Made by a program: the position numbers and the translations under genes
From: Nostoc sp. C052
GTDB taxonomy: Bacteria > Cyanobacteriota > Cyanobacteriia > Cyanobacteriales > Nostocaceae
NCBI RefSeq assembly: GCF_013393905.1
Contig: NZ_CP040272.1
Span: 2,108,001 to 2,172,000 of the forward strand
Length of the DNA stretch: 64,000 nucleotides
Direction: 5' to 3'
The notes under the pieces: model-generated
Database searches by the model: none
What the model was told of the DNA's origin: nothing
The model's input: only the letters and a program-made list of their open reading frames with translations
Shown here: positions 17,088-27,000 of the stretch, one piece after another
Layout: every line of letters starts with the position of its first letter
How positions within the stretch are numbered: position 1 is the first letter of the stretch

Positions 17088-18467
17088 TTACGCTGAATTA
17101 GCAACGAACTGCTGTGGCTGTCCTTGGCGCTGACGCTGAGAGAGAATCACCATTTTCAAGCCACTAGCAGGAGGATAGTTAACACCTATAGCCTTCGGCT
17201 TTTCCACTCTTGTTTTATCAGCTAAAGCTAATTGATAGCGTGAGAGAATTGTTGCTAATACTAGTTTCATTTCAAAAAGCGCTAATAGCTCACCCGGACA
17301 GCGGCGAGCGCCACCACCAAATGGTAGAAATTCATAGGGGGAATATTCTTTTTCTAGAAAGCGCTCTGGTCTGAATTGCTTTGGCTGCGGATATAAATCT
17401 TCACGTTGATGAGTTAAATATATGCATCCTCTTACTACTGTACCTGGGTCTAATTTGTAGTCCATTACTTCAATTGGTGATTCTACAAGTCGTGGAAATG
17501 TCACAACTTGAGTTGGATAAATTCGTAGGGATTCATTACAAACAGCACTCAGGTATGGTAATGCAATAATTTTTCCGGGTTCTGGCGACTCACCAAGGCT
17601 ATCAAGTTCTTCTAATAAGCGATCGCGAACACCAGGTGTACTATGAATCCAGTACAAAGACCAACTTATGGCGGTAGCTGACGCATCTTGACCACCAAAT
17701 AGTAATGATGGAAATAAATCTCGTATGTATTCATAGGTCATTGGTTGACCTGTTTCATCACAAGCAAACACCAATTCTGATAATACGTTGGTAGGTAAAG
17801 AGTTTACTTGTTGACGACGTTCTGCAATTTCGGTATGAAGTAGTTTGTCAAATTGTCGTTGTAAATGAAGCCAATATCCCCAAGGACTCCAGCGACCTAA
17901 ATCTCTCTTGATAACCGGATAGGACAGAGATATATTTAACCAGCGCGACCTAGCATAACTTATTATTTTAGAAAAAAGTTGTCGAAATTGCTCATAACGC
18001 TCTCCTTCATGCAGGCCAAATAATAATGGTAAAACTACTTCTAAGGTAATCTTTTGCATTGTCGGGTAAGCCAGAAAAGATTTACCTAAGGTTAGTTGAT
18101 TCATAACTTTTTCTGTTACCTTACAGATACGCTCCCCATACTCTTGTGTTTGAGTGTGGCGCATAGGTGACATCAATAACTTCCGACGATTTCTGTGACG
18201 CAACCCATCTAGTGCCAGCAGTCCGTTATTTCCGACTATTGACTCTCCACCTTGATTCAACTTTCCAGAAGCTATAATCTCTTTAGCATTGGTAAAAATT
18301 TGCTTCATTCCTTCTGGATTGCTGACTATTACTAGAGGTGTAGAATCAACCATAATAGTAAAAATGTCGCCGTAGCGATCGCTCATAGTATCCATGAAGC
18401 TAAGAGGATCGGTTTCAAATTGACTGAGTAATTGGGGAGAAGTTTTTGGCCCATCAGGTAAATTCAT
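17088..18467 (-). CDS. Cytochrome P450 (tailoring), copy B
   Basis: The 459-residue P450 has all core motifs. The I-helix is LLFGGQDASATAISW, with SAT in place of the usual (D/E)T. The K-helix ExxR is NESLRIYP, then FRPERFL, and the heme loop is FGGGARRCPGELLALFE with Cys390 as the iron ligand. There is no membrane anchor, so it is a soluble bacterial type. It is a diverged tandem relative of the P450 at 18506-19882, to which it lies 38 bases downstream. Its place after the terminal NRPS gene suggests it oxidises the peptide-polyketide product or a carrier-bound intermediate. The substrate cannot be read from sequence. Confidence 0.95.
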   Translation of the reverse strand: MNLPDGPKTSPQLLSQFETDPLSFMDTMSDRYGDIFTIMVDSTPLVIVSNPEGMKQIFTNAKEIIASGKLNQGGESIVGNNGLLALDGLRHRNRRKLLMSPMRHTQTQEYGERICKVTEKVMNQLTLGKSFLAYPTMQKITLEVVLPLLFGLHEGERYEQFRQLFSKIISYARSRWLNISLSYPVIKRDLGRWSPWGYWLHLQRQFDKLLHTEIAERRQQVNSLPTNVLSELVFACDETGQPMTYEYIRDLFPSLLFGGQDASATAISWSLYWIHSTPGVRDRLLEELDSLGESPEPGKIIALPYLSAVCNESLRIYPTQVVTFPRLVESPIEVMDYKLDPGTVVRGCIYLTHQREDLYPQPKQFRPERFLEKEYSPYEFLPFGGGARRCPGELLALFEMKLVLATILSRYQLALADKTRVEKPKAIGVNYPPASGLKMVILSQRQRQGQPQQFVANSA

Positions 18468-18505
18468 TAGTATTTGTCTGATAAATGTTAAATAATTAGT
18501 TAGTT

Positions 18506-19882
18506 TTAAACTAAGCCTGCAACCAATGGTTGTGACTGTCTTTGATTTTGACGCCGACCACGCATGACCATCTTCACGCCACTAGCTGGATAACAAATCA
18601 GACCTCCAAATTTGGGACGTTCTGGGCGCTGACTGACTAGTTCTAATTCATAATGTGAAAGAATAGTTGCTAATACAAGTTTCATTTCAAATAGGGCAAA
18701 AGTCCCGCCAATACACACACGAGAACCGCCACCAAATGGGAGAAATTCGTAGGGAGAAAATTGTTTTTCTAAAAAGCGTTCTGGCTGAAATTCTTTTGGA
18801 TTGGGGTATAAATCTTCGCGCTGATGTGTGGAATAAATATTACCAATAATTACTATACCGGGATTCAACTTGTAGCCCATCACCTCAACGGTCGATTCTA
18901 CCAATCTGGGAAATGTAAACAACTGAGTTGGATAAATTCGCAAAGCTTCGTGACAAACAGCACTTAGATAAGGTAATGTGACAAGGTGCATGGGGTCTGG
19001 GTTTTCACCAAGACTATCGAGTTCTTCCAGCAGACGCGATCGCACGGATGGTAAATGGTGAATCCAGTACAAAGACCAAGCGATCGCGGTTCCTGAAGCA
19101 TCACCCGCCGCAAATATAGGTGATAATAGGAGGTCGCGCACCTCTTCATCACTTAATGTTTCGCCTGATTCATCACTAGCAAATATCAAATCTGAAAGTA
19201 TATCAGTGCGTGAAGAATCTGCTTGCGATCGTCGTTCCTCAATCTCACTGGATAGCAATTTAAAAAGTTGTTGTCGTAAATAAAGGCGATATCCTTGTGG
19301 ACTCCATCGACCTAAATTCTGTTGTCCAAAAATGTTTTTAAGAATCTTGTCTATAGAAGACTGTCCTATTCTGAGCGCAGACACAAATAAATGTTTGATT
19401 TTGTCATAGCGCTCTCCTTTATCTAAACCCATTATAACTTCTAGACCTACTCGCAAGGTAATATCTTCAACAATCGGGTATGCAGCAAAAGGTTTTCCAA
19501 CCACCTGTTTACTCATAATCTTTTCTGTGAGTTCGCAGATACGTTGTCCACAAACCTGCATCCGTGTTCCATGAAAACCCTGCATTAATAATTTGCGTCG
19601 ATTTTTGTGAATTAAGCCATCCAGTTGCAGAACTCCTTGATTTCCGGTCATCAAGGCAAAATCTTGGTTTAACTCACCTCTAGCTACAATTTCTTTTGTA
19701 TTTGTAAAAACCTCCTTTATTCCTGAGGAATTACTGATATAAATTATTGGTGTAGGGTCAGAGATTAAAGTAACAATATCACCGTAACGTTTGAAAATAG
19801 CATCCATATAACCAAAGGGATCTGCCTCAAATAGCAGATTTAGCAGCCATAAGGGTGTTTTCGGTTTTGGGGGTAGTTTCAT
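18506..19882 (-). CDS. Cytochrome P450 (tailoring), copy A
   Basis: The 458-residue P450 has the I-helix IFAAGDASGTAIAW, ExxR in HEALRIYP, FQPERFL and the heme loop FGGGSRVCIGGTFALFE with Cys390. Its ATG overlaps the stop of the terminal NRPS gene by 4 bases (ATGA), direct evidence of translational coupling and so of membership in the pathway. It aligns along its whole length with the next P450, indicating tandem duplication followed by divergence. The electron donor is probably encoded elsewhere or by the sucrase/ferredoxin-like gene. The oxidation site is unknown. Confidence 0.95.
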   Translation of the reverse strand: MKLPPKPKTPLWLLNLLFEADPFGYMDAIFKRYGDIVTLISDPTPIIYISNSSGIKEVFTNTKEIVARGELNQDFALMTGNQGVLQLDGLIHKNRRKLLMQGFHGTRMQVCGQRICELTEKIMSKQVVGKPFAAYPIVEDITLRVGLEVIMGLDKGERYDKIKHLFVSALRIGQSSIDKILKNIFGQQNLGRWSPQGYRLYLRQQLFKLLSSEIEERRSQADSSRTDILSDLIFASDESGETLSDEEVRDLLLSPIFAAGDASGTAIAWSLYWIHHLPSVRSRLLEELDSLGENPDPMHLVTLPYLSAVCHEALRIYPTQLFTFPRLVESTVEVMGYKLNPGIVIIGNIYSTHQREDLYPNPKEFQPERFLEKQFSPYEFLPFGGGSRVCIGGTFALFEMKLVLATILSHYELELVSQRPERPKFGGLICYPASGVKMVMRGRRQNQRQSQPLVAGLV

Positions 19883-22800
19883 GAGTCTTTTTTACTCCCT
19901 TGATTGATATTGCACACAGAATTATCGATACAATTTCTTAGATGTTTAGTTAATTCTTGAATATGAGGTTCAACGAAAATCGAGAAATGATCGCCAGGAA
20001 CTTCAATTGCTTGAATAGGTTGAGTAGAATATTTACCCCAGCCTAGTAAGGGGTCATCAGTACTCCATTCTGGGTTGTCAAAGTCATGAATAATCTCTTC
20101 CTTAGCTCTAAATAGAGTTATAGACTCAGGATAAACCTGGGGAACATAATTTCGCATGGCTTGGACATGGGCTTTGAAAAGTTTGTAATAGTGGAGAAAA
20201 TTTTCAACTTCTGTATCGCTAAAGATAAAGTTTGCTTTTTTATTTACTAAATGAAATTGCTCATTTAGTGGCAAATCTCGAAGTTCTTCAAAAGGAATCG
20301 AAAAATCGATATTATTATTGGTTTTTATCGATTCTGCCATGCGGAGTAAGAATTTTGCATCGTCATCTTTTCTAGGTTCAATAGGTGTTTCTGATAGTAT
20401 GGTATCGATAACAACTAACAAACCTACTTTTTGACCTTGCTTTTGCAATTGCTGCGCTATTTCAAAAGCAAGTACACCACCATAACAATGACCGCCTAAA
20501 AGATAAGGGCCATTTGGTTGTACTTGACGAATTTCTTTGAGGTAGCGAGTTGCCATTTCCTCGACTGAAATTATTTCAGGTATATCTTGCTCTAGGGTAT
20601 GTTCTAATGCATAAAATGGATAGTCTTCACCAAGCCTTCTAGACAAGATAAAATAGTTATTAATACCGCCGCCAGCCCCATGCATACAGAAGAAAGGTAT
20701 TTTGGAACCAGAAGAGTTAATTGCTACTAAAGGAGAATTAGAACTCTCACGGGATGGCTGACTAACAATAATCGCTAATTTTTCAATTGTTGGGTTTTCA
20801 AAAAGAGTAGATAAGGTAAGATTATACTCAAATTTATCGTGAATTTGAGCCATTAAGCGTACAGCTAAAAATGAGTGTCCACCCAAGTCAAAGAAGTTAT
20901 CTGTTACCCCGATAGGGCTAGTATTTAAGAGCTTTTCCCAAAGTTTTACTAATGATAATTCTGTAAAATTCCGAGGAGCTACAAAGGATTTAGTAGTATT
21001 TATTGGCAGAACTTCATCAGTTGTTAGAGAACGCTTGTCTACTTTACCATTAGGTGTTAGTGGCAGTGCATCCAATACAACGAAAGCAGATGGCAGCATA
21101 TAATTAGGCAATTTCTGTTGCAGATATAGCAACAGTTGTACAGCTATATCCTGTTTCTGTGTGACAATATACGCAATCAAACGCTGATTTTCTTGAGCAT
21201 CATCGCTAGCAATGACAACGGATTCTTGCACATCTGGGTATTGTGCGATCGCAGTTGCAATTTCACTCAATTCTACTCGAAAACCTCTAATTTTGACTTG
21301 TTCATCTTGGCGACCTAGATACTCTAGATTTCCATCATTGAGTTGACGTACAAAATCACCTGTTTTATAAAGTTTGCTTTTGGGAATAAAGGGGTGATTA
21401 ATAAAACGGTCTTGAGTTAATTCTGGACGGTTTAAATAACCCTTCGCTAATCCATCACCACCGATATAAAGTTCACCAACAACTCCTATAGGTGTGGGTT
21501 GTAAATCGCGATTTAACACATAGACTTGAGTGTTATCAATCGGACGACCAATAAAGACACTATTTGCTCGATCTGACAATAAACTGGTGTCATAATAAGT
21601 AGCGTTGGCGGAAACTTCCGATGAGCCATAAAGGTTAATTAGTTTTGCAAATGGCATCAACTCTCGGAAAGTTTGAACTAACTTAACAGACAGTGCTTCC
21701 CCACTGGTTATCCAGAGTTTTAGCGACGATAATTTATTGATTAGATGACTGTAATTATCCAGAAGTAAACGCAGTAGTGATGGTACAAGTACAATGCGAG
21801 TAACTTTGTGATGCGCCAAAGCATCTATAAATAACTGCGGGTCTAATACAGTCGCATTGCTAATAATTACTGTGGGGATTCCTTGAAGTAAAGGGGCAAA
21901 AATCTCCCATACAGAATCGACAAAGCTAATAGCTGTTTTCTGACAACAAACTTCTTCTGGGGTAAAAGGATAAATTTTCCATAACCAGTGTAAGCCGTTT
22001 ACTGTACCGCCATGAGTGCCAAGAACACCTTTAGGAGTTCCAGTTGAGCCAGAAGTGTAGATAATATAGGCGAGATTATCAGCTTGTGATATGCTAATCG
22101 GGTTTTCTAGATTTTGTTGAGCAATTTCGTCTTGCTGGATATCTAAGCAAACAGTTTTATCCGCAGATAATGATAGTTTCTCTAATATTTCCTGATGACT
22201 AATTAATACTGAAGCTTGAGAATCAGAGAGCATAAAATTCAGACGCTCAACTGGATAACTTGGATCAAGGGGAATATATGCACCGCCAGCTTTGAGGATA
22301 GCTAAAATTCCCACCACCATGTCTACAGAGCGTTCTAGACATAGAGCAACTAACGTTTCTTTTGTTACACCCTGTTTTTGTAAATAATGTGCAAGCTGAT
22401 TAACTCTGTGGTTAAGTTGACGATAAGTCAGTTCCTCAGATTGGCTAATTAATGCTAAAGAATCAGGTGTTAGTTGAACTTGCTGCTCAAATAATTGATG
22501 CAGAGATACATCTTGAGGATAATCTGTACGAGTTGGATTGAATTTCAATAATAGTTGTTCTTGTTCAGAAGCAGTTAATAGCGATAACTCACTCAGCCGC
22601 TTCTCTGGACTTACAACGATATTTTCCAATAAAGTTTGGAAATTGTTGATAAATTGGGTAATCGTTGTTGAATCAAAAATATCTGTATTGTACTCCAAAC
22701 ACCCTGTTAATCCCTCTTCAGATTCAGACATTGAGAGGAAAATATCTAGTTGGGCTGTACCACTATCAAACTCTAAAGTCCGCAAGGTTAACCCAAATAC

Positions 22801-23994
22801 TTCTTGCACATTTGTTGGAGTATTTTGCAACACAAACATGACTTCATAAAGTGGATTTCGGCTTAAGTCACGTTCGGGGTGCAATTCTTCTACAAGCATT
22901 TCAAAGGGTAAATCTTGATGTGCATAAGCATCAATAGTCACCTCACGGACTCGATGTAGAAGTTCGCGAAAACTAGGATTACCACTCAGGTTATTACGTA
23001 ATACCAAAGTATTAACAAATAAACCCAGCATCCCTTCTAATTCGGCTCGGTTGCGGTTCGCAATGGGAGAACCAATTAAGATATCTTCTTGGTCTGTGTA
23101 GCGATATAATAATATGTTAAATGCTGCCAGCAAACTCATGAATAAAGTAGTATCTGCTTGCTGGCTTAATTGTCTCAATGCTTCAGTCAAAGATTTTGAG
23201 AATGTAAAATATTGCTTGGCACCAGCAAAAGTTGTGACGCTAGGTCGTGGATGATCTGTGGGTAACTGTAGTGTAGGTAGTTCACCACTGAGTTGTTGTT
23301 TCCAATAATTTAATTGGGTTGCGAGGAATTCACCTTCAAGGCGATCGCGCTGCCAAATTGCAAAATCTGCATACTGAATAAGGAGTTTGGGTAAAGGGGA
23401 AGGTTGATTTGTAGAGAAAACAGCGTACAGCGTTGACAACTCGCGCAGGAATACACCACAAGACCATCCATCGGTAATAATGTGGTGCATAGTAACAAGT
23501 AAAACGTGTTCTTCTTCACTCAAGCGCAGTAAAGTTACTCTAACTAAAAGTCCTTTAGCTAAATTAAAAGGTTTATTTGCGGACTCTGCTACAAGTTGTT
23601 TAACCTCAAATTCCCAATTTTTACCAGATAAATGCTCAAGATTAATAATAGGTAAATCCCAAGTGAATTGAGGTGCAATCTCCTGTACTGGCTCTCCATT
23701 TACAAGTACAAAATTTGTCCGCCAAACTTCATGACGCTTGATAATTTCATTCAGACTTTGCTGAAGTGTTGTAATATTAAGTTTTCCTTTGATATAAAAA
23801 GCGATAGGAATATTGTAGAAAGAACTCCCATGATAAAGTTGGTCAATAAACCATAGCCTTTGTTGAGAGAAAGATAAAGGAATATTCTGAAATATTTGAC
23901 GTTTTGGAATAGTATTAGCTTGAAATTTTCCTCCCTTCCATTTTTTTAGAAGGGCTTTCTTCGCAGGTGATAAATTAGAGTATGGCTTATCCAT
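19879..23994 (-). CDS. Terminal NRPS module: C-A(beta-Ala?)-PCP-TE
   Basis: The 1371-residue protein has a condensation domain (about 35-470, MHHIITDGWS intact) and an adenylation domain (about 490-985). A carrier (LGGHSF, Ser1041) and a thioesterase (about 1090-1360) follow. By-eye alignment to GrsA gives the specificity code V-D-W-V-I-S-L-A-N-K. This is one change from the published beta-alanine code VDWVISLADK, and the FVDSVWE block is typical of beta-amino-acid domains. The thioesterase motif is GGHCYGG, so the nucleophile is Cys1170 rather than Ser; the His of GDHF is present. It would add the last residue and release the product. The N-terminal LSPAKKALLKKW helix is likely a docking segment for the preceding PKS. 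Confidence 0.93.
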   Translation of the reverse strand: MDKPYSNLSPAKKALLKKWKGGKFQANTIPKRQIFQNIPLSFSQQRLWFIDQLYHGSSFYNIPIAFYIKGKLNITTLQQSLNEIIKRHEVWRTNFVLVNGEPVQEIAPQFTWDLPIINLEHLSGKNWEFEVKQLVAESANKPFNLAKGLLVRVTLLRLSEEEHVLLVTMHHIITDGWSCGVFLRELSTLYAVFSTNQPSPLPKLLIQYADFAIWQRDRLEGEFLATQLNYWKQQLSGELPTLQLPTDHPRPSVTTFAGAKQYFTFSKSLTEALRQLSQQADTTLFMSLLAAFNILLYRYTDQEDILIGSPIANRNRAELEGMLGLFVNTLVLRNNLSGNPSFRELLHRVREVTIDAYAHQDLPFEMLVEELHPERDLSRNPLYEVMFVLQNTPTNVQEVFGLTLRTLEFDSGTAQLDIFLSMSESEEGLTGCLEYNTDIFDSTTITQFINNFQTLLENIVVSPEKRLSELSLLTASEQEQLLLKFNPTRTDYPQDVSLHQLFEQQVQLTPDSLALISQSEELTYRQLNHRVNQLAHYLQKQGVTKETLVALCLERSVDMVVGILAILKAGGAYIPLDPSYPVERLNFMLSDSQASVLISHQEILEKLSLSADKTVCLDIQQDEIAQQNLENPISISQADNLAYIIYTSGSTGTPKGVLGTHGGTVNGLHWLWKIYPFTPEEVCCQKTAISFVDSVWEIFAPLLQGIPTVIISNATVLDPQLFIDALAHHKVTRIVLVPSLLRLLLDNYSHLINKLSSLKLWITSGEALSVKLVQTFRELMPFAKLINLYGSSEVSANATYYDTSLLSDRANSVFIGRPIDNTQVYVLNRDLQPTPIGVVGELYIGGDGLAKGYLNRPELTQDRFINHPFIPKSKLYKTGDFVRQLNDGNLEYLGRQDEQVKIRGFRVELSEIATAIAQYPDVQESVVIASDDAQENQRLIAYIVTQKQDIAVQLLLYLQQKLPNYMLPSAFVVLDALPLTPNGKVDKRSLTTDEVLPINTTKSFVAPRNFTELSLVKLWEKLLNTSPIGVTDNFFDLGGHSFLAVRLMAQIHDKFEYNLTLSTLFENPTIEKLAIIVSQPSRESSNSPLVAINSSGSKIPFFCMHGAGGGINNYFILSRRLGEDYPFYALEHTLEQDIPEIISVEEMATRYLKEIRQVQPNGPYLLGGHCYGGVLAFEIAQQLQKQGQKVGLLVVIDTILSETPIEPRKDDDAKFLLRMAESIKTNNNIDFSIPFEELRDLPLNEQFHLVNKKANFIFSDTEVENFLHYYKLFKAHVQAMRNYVPQVYPESITLFRAKEEIIHDFDNPEWSTDDPLLGWGKYSTQPIQAIEVPGDHFSIFVEPHIQELTKHLRNCIDNSVCNINQGSKKDS

Positions 23995-24053
23995 TGTTAA
24001 TGATTATTTATGAATTATTTAGCTGGCTTACCGCCAGATATCAGTATTAAAAA

Positions 24054-27000
24054 TTAGAAATTATTTAAAAAAACTGCTACTTCTTCTTCAGATAATTCTT
24101 CTATTTTTGCTAACATCAGTTCTTCAATCATTTCTGCTTGTTTCGCTGGTATCATAACTTGTAATAAAAGGTCACGCAGCGGTAAATCTACAGGAAATTT
24201 CGATCGCAATCTAGAAACTAGTTGAGTCGCAATGAGGGAGTCTCCTCCTAACTCATAAAAATTATCGTAAATCCCAACTTCTGTAAGTCTAAGTACCTCT
24301 TGCCATATTTCCGTAATTTGTTTTTCTAACTCATTACTCGGAGCAACGTAGGCATTACTCAGCTTAGGTCTAGAGTAGCGTGAAGATAACTCTAGCTGAT
24401 TGAAAGATTTTGAATCTGCTAGAGAAGCAAGGTTAAGTAGATGATCATTTCTTGACTTAATATCTACTGTAGAAACAACAATCTGAGTACCTTTATCTAA
24501 AGCAAATATGCGTTTAAATACTTCTACAACTTCTTTTGAATTAATGGTTGAATCTGCGCCAGATATTTGTTCAAGTATTTTTTGATTCTGGGCTATATTT
24601 ATCTGTAATTTATCCCAGTTGACAATATACCACGGCAAAGAACTATTTTGGTTGTGTCGGTTAGTAAAGGTATCTATGAAATGATTGGCTGCTGAATATA
24701 ATCCTAACCCAAAACCTCCTAGAATGGAAGACAAAGAAGAGAAAATGATACAAAAGTCTAGATTTATATTCTGTAATATCTTTTCTAAGATAGTAATCTG
24801 ATTAAGTTGAAAATTAAATAATTCTTCTGATTCTATGCTATCAATTTCTGGAACTGAGCAAAATAAATTTTCACGGTTTATTCCACTTGAATAAATAACC
24901 CCGTTAATTTGACCAAGATTCTCAGATGATAAGCTTTGATGAATTTGTTTATCATCAGTTGTGTCTACACGGATTACTAAAACTTGAGTAGCTGATTTCT
25001 CTAATGCTAGGAATTTTTGAATTTTGCAACTCACCTCATCTTGTTGAGTGTGAGTTTCCAGCCAGTGCAAAAAATTATCCTTTTCAGGGAAATCTAAATC
25101 TTCAATAAATATCAGTTTTGCTTGTAGATTTGTTGCTAAATATTCTGCAATTACAACTTCAATACTTTCTAACCCACCAGGAAACAAGTAAACACCCTGT
25201 TTTTTCAATGGTGTTTTTTCTTGATCTACTGACTCTAAGTGAATTGGCTCAAATGTTTGTACCCAACGATAGGAATCGCGATAAGCAACAACTAAGTCTG
25301 AAGATACAGCCGTTAACTCACTTAAAAGTTGGTCAATAATAATATTGTTATAACTTTCTCTATTATCTGTATTTTGGCGATTTGTTAAATCAATATCGAT
25401 ACACCGAAAGTTAATATTAGGATACTCTTGCGGAATTACTTTACATAAACCTAATATTGCCGCTTTCTTTGGGTCTAGTTTTTCATTTCCATTCACTTCT
25501 TGAGTGTTGTTAGATATAACCAAAATTTGGAAGCGATTATTGCTAATTTTTAAACGCCCAAGGCTCTGCGTTAAAAATAGCAAACTGCTAAATTCTAAAT
25601 ATTCTCTATTTTGACGATTTTCAAGCTCATTTACACTCCATAAGTAAGCAACATTTTGAATATTTTTACCCGATGTAATAAGTTCTTGAAACAAGGTATC
25701 ATAGTCTTCATGTCTATATGGGTTAATTGTATAAGTACCAACACTTAGCTGACCAAAATGCTCTCCCTGCTTAACAGTAATGACATTTTTTCCTTGATTT
25801 TTGAGTAGATTAACTAATTTTTCTCCGACTCCATACTCATCAACAAAAAACAGCCATTTTTCTTGTACCGTTTCTATTTGAGCAGAGGATGCACAAAGCA
25901 GCAAAGAGCGTTTCCATGACGGAATATAAAACCAGTCGGCAATATCTTGTTTACGATCTAATTTTGCTGACTTTTTATTTAAAGAAGCTAATGAAGATTT
26001 AGGTTCAATCCAGTATTTTTCCCGCTCAAAAGGATAAGTGGGTAAAGGCAGACGATGACGTTGCTCGTGGGTATAAAATCCAGACCAATCTATTTCTACC
26101 CCAAAAAGCCACAAGCGACCTAATGTCTGCAACAAAAAGCTAACATCTGATACTTGTTCTTTAACATGGCGTAAGGAAGTTAGCACCTGTTGTTTGGCAT
26201 TTTTATCTAAATGCTGTGTTGTCAAAGTACTTAATGTTCGCCCTGGTCCCACCTCTAGAAAAACACCTGCAAACTGCTTTAATAGTTGAGATATTCCATC
26301 AGAAAATCTCACAGTTTGGCGTAAATGTTGACTCCAATAGGTGGGATTTGTCGCTTGAACATCTGTAATCCAACTACCAGTGACATTAGAAATAAAGCGT
26401 ATCTGAGGAGGATGCAGTTTAACTTTTTTTACCAACTGCACAAACTCTTCTAATATTGGCTCCATCATCACAGAATGGAACCCATGAGATGTATGCAATA
26501 GCCGACATTCAATTCCTTGAGAAATTAATTGCTCCTGGAGTGTTGTGATCGCTCCAGTTGTTCCAGAAACTACGCATGAAGAGGGACTGTTAATAACCGC
26601 GATTTCTAGAGAATTTTTCGGCAAAGTCTCTACATTCAATAGCAACTGCACATGGTTTGCTGCAAGTGGAATTGCCAGCATACTTCCTGGAGGTAACTGC
26701 TGCATTAGTTTTCCTCTTTTGGCCACAACTGCTAAAGCATCTTCTAAGGAAAACACACCTGCGATCGCAGCTGCTACATATTCCCCAATGCTATGACCAA
26801 TCATTGCTTGTGGATGTACTCCCCAAGACATCAATAACTGAGCTAGAGCATATTCGGTGACAAATAATGCTGATTGGGTGAGCGCTGTTTGTTGTAGCTG
26901 TTGGGTAGCTGCTTCAATTTCTTCTGGTTTTGGAAACAGAATATGACGAATATCAAGATTAAGATGAGGTTGTAAAACCTCAGCACAAGTATCTACATAT

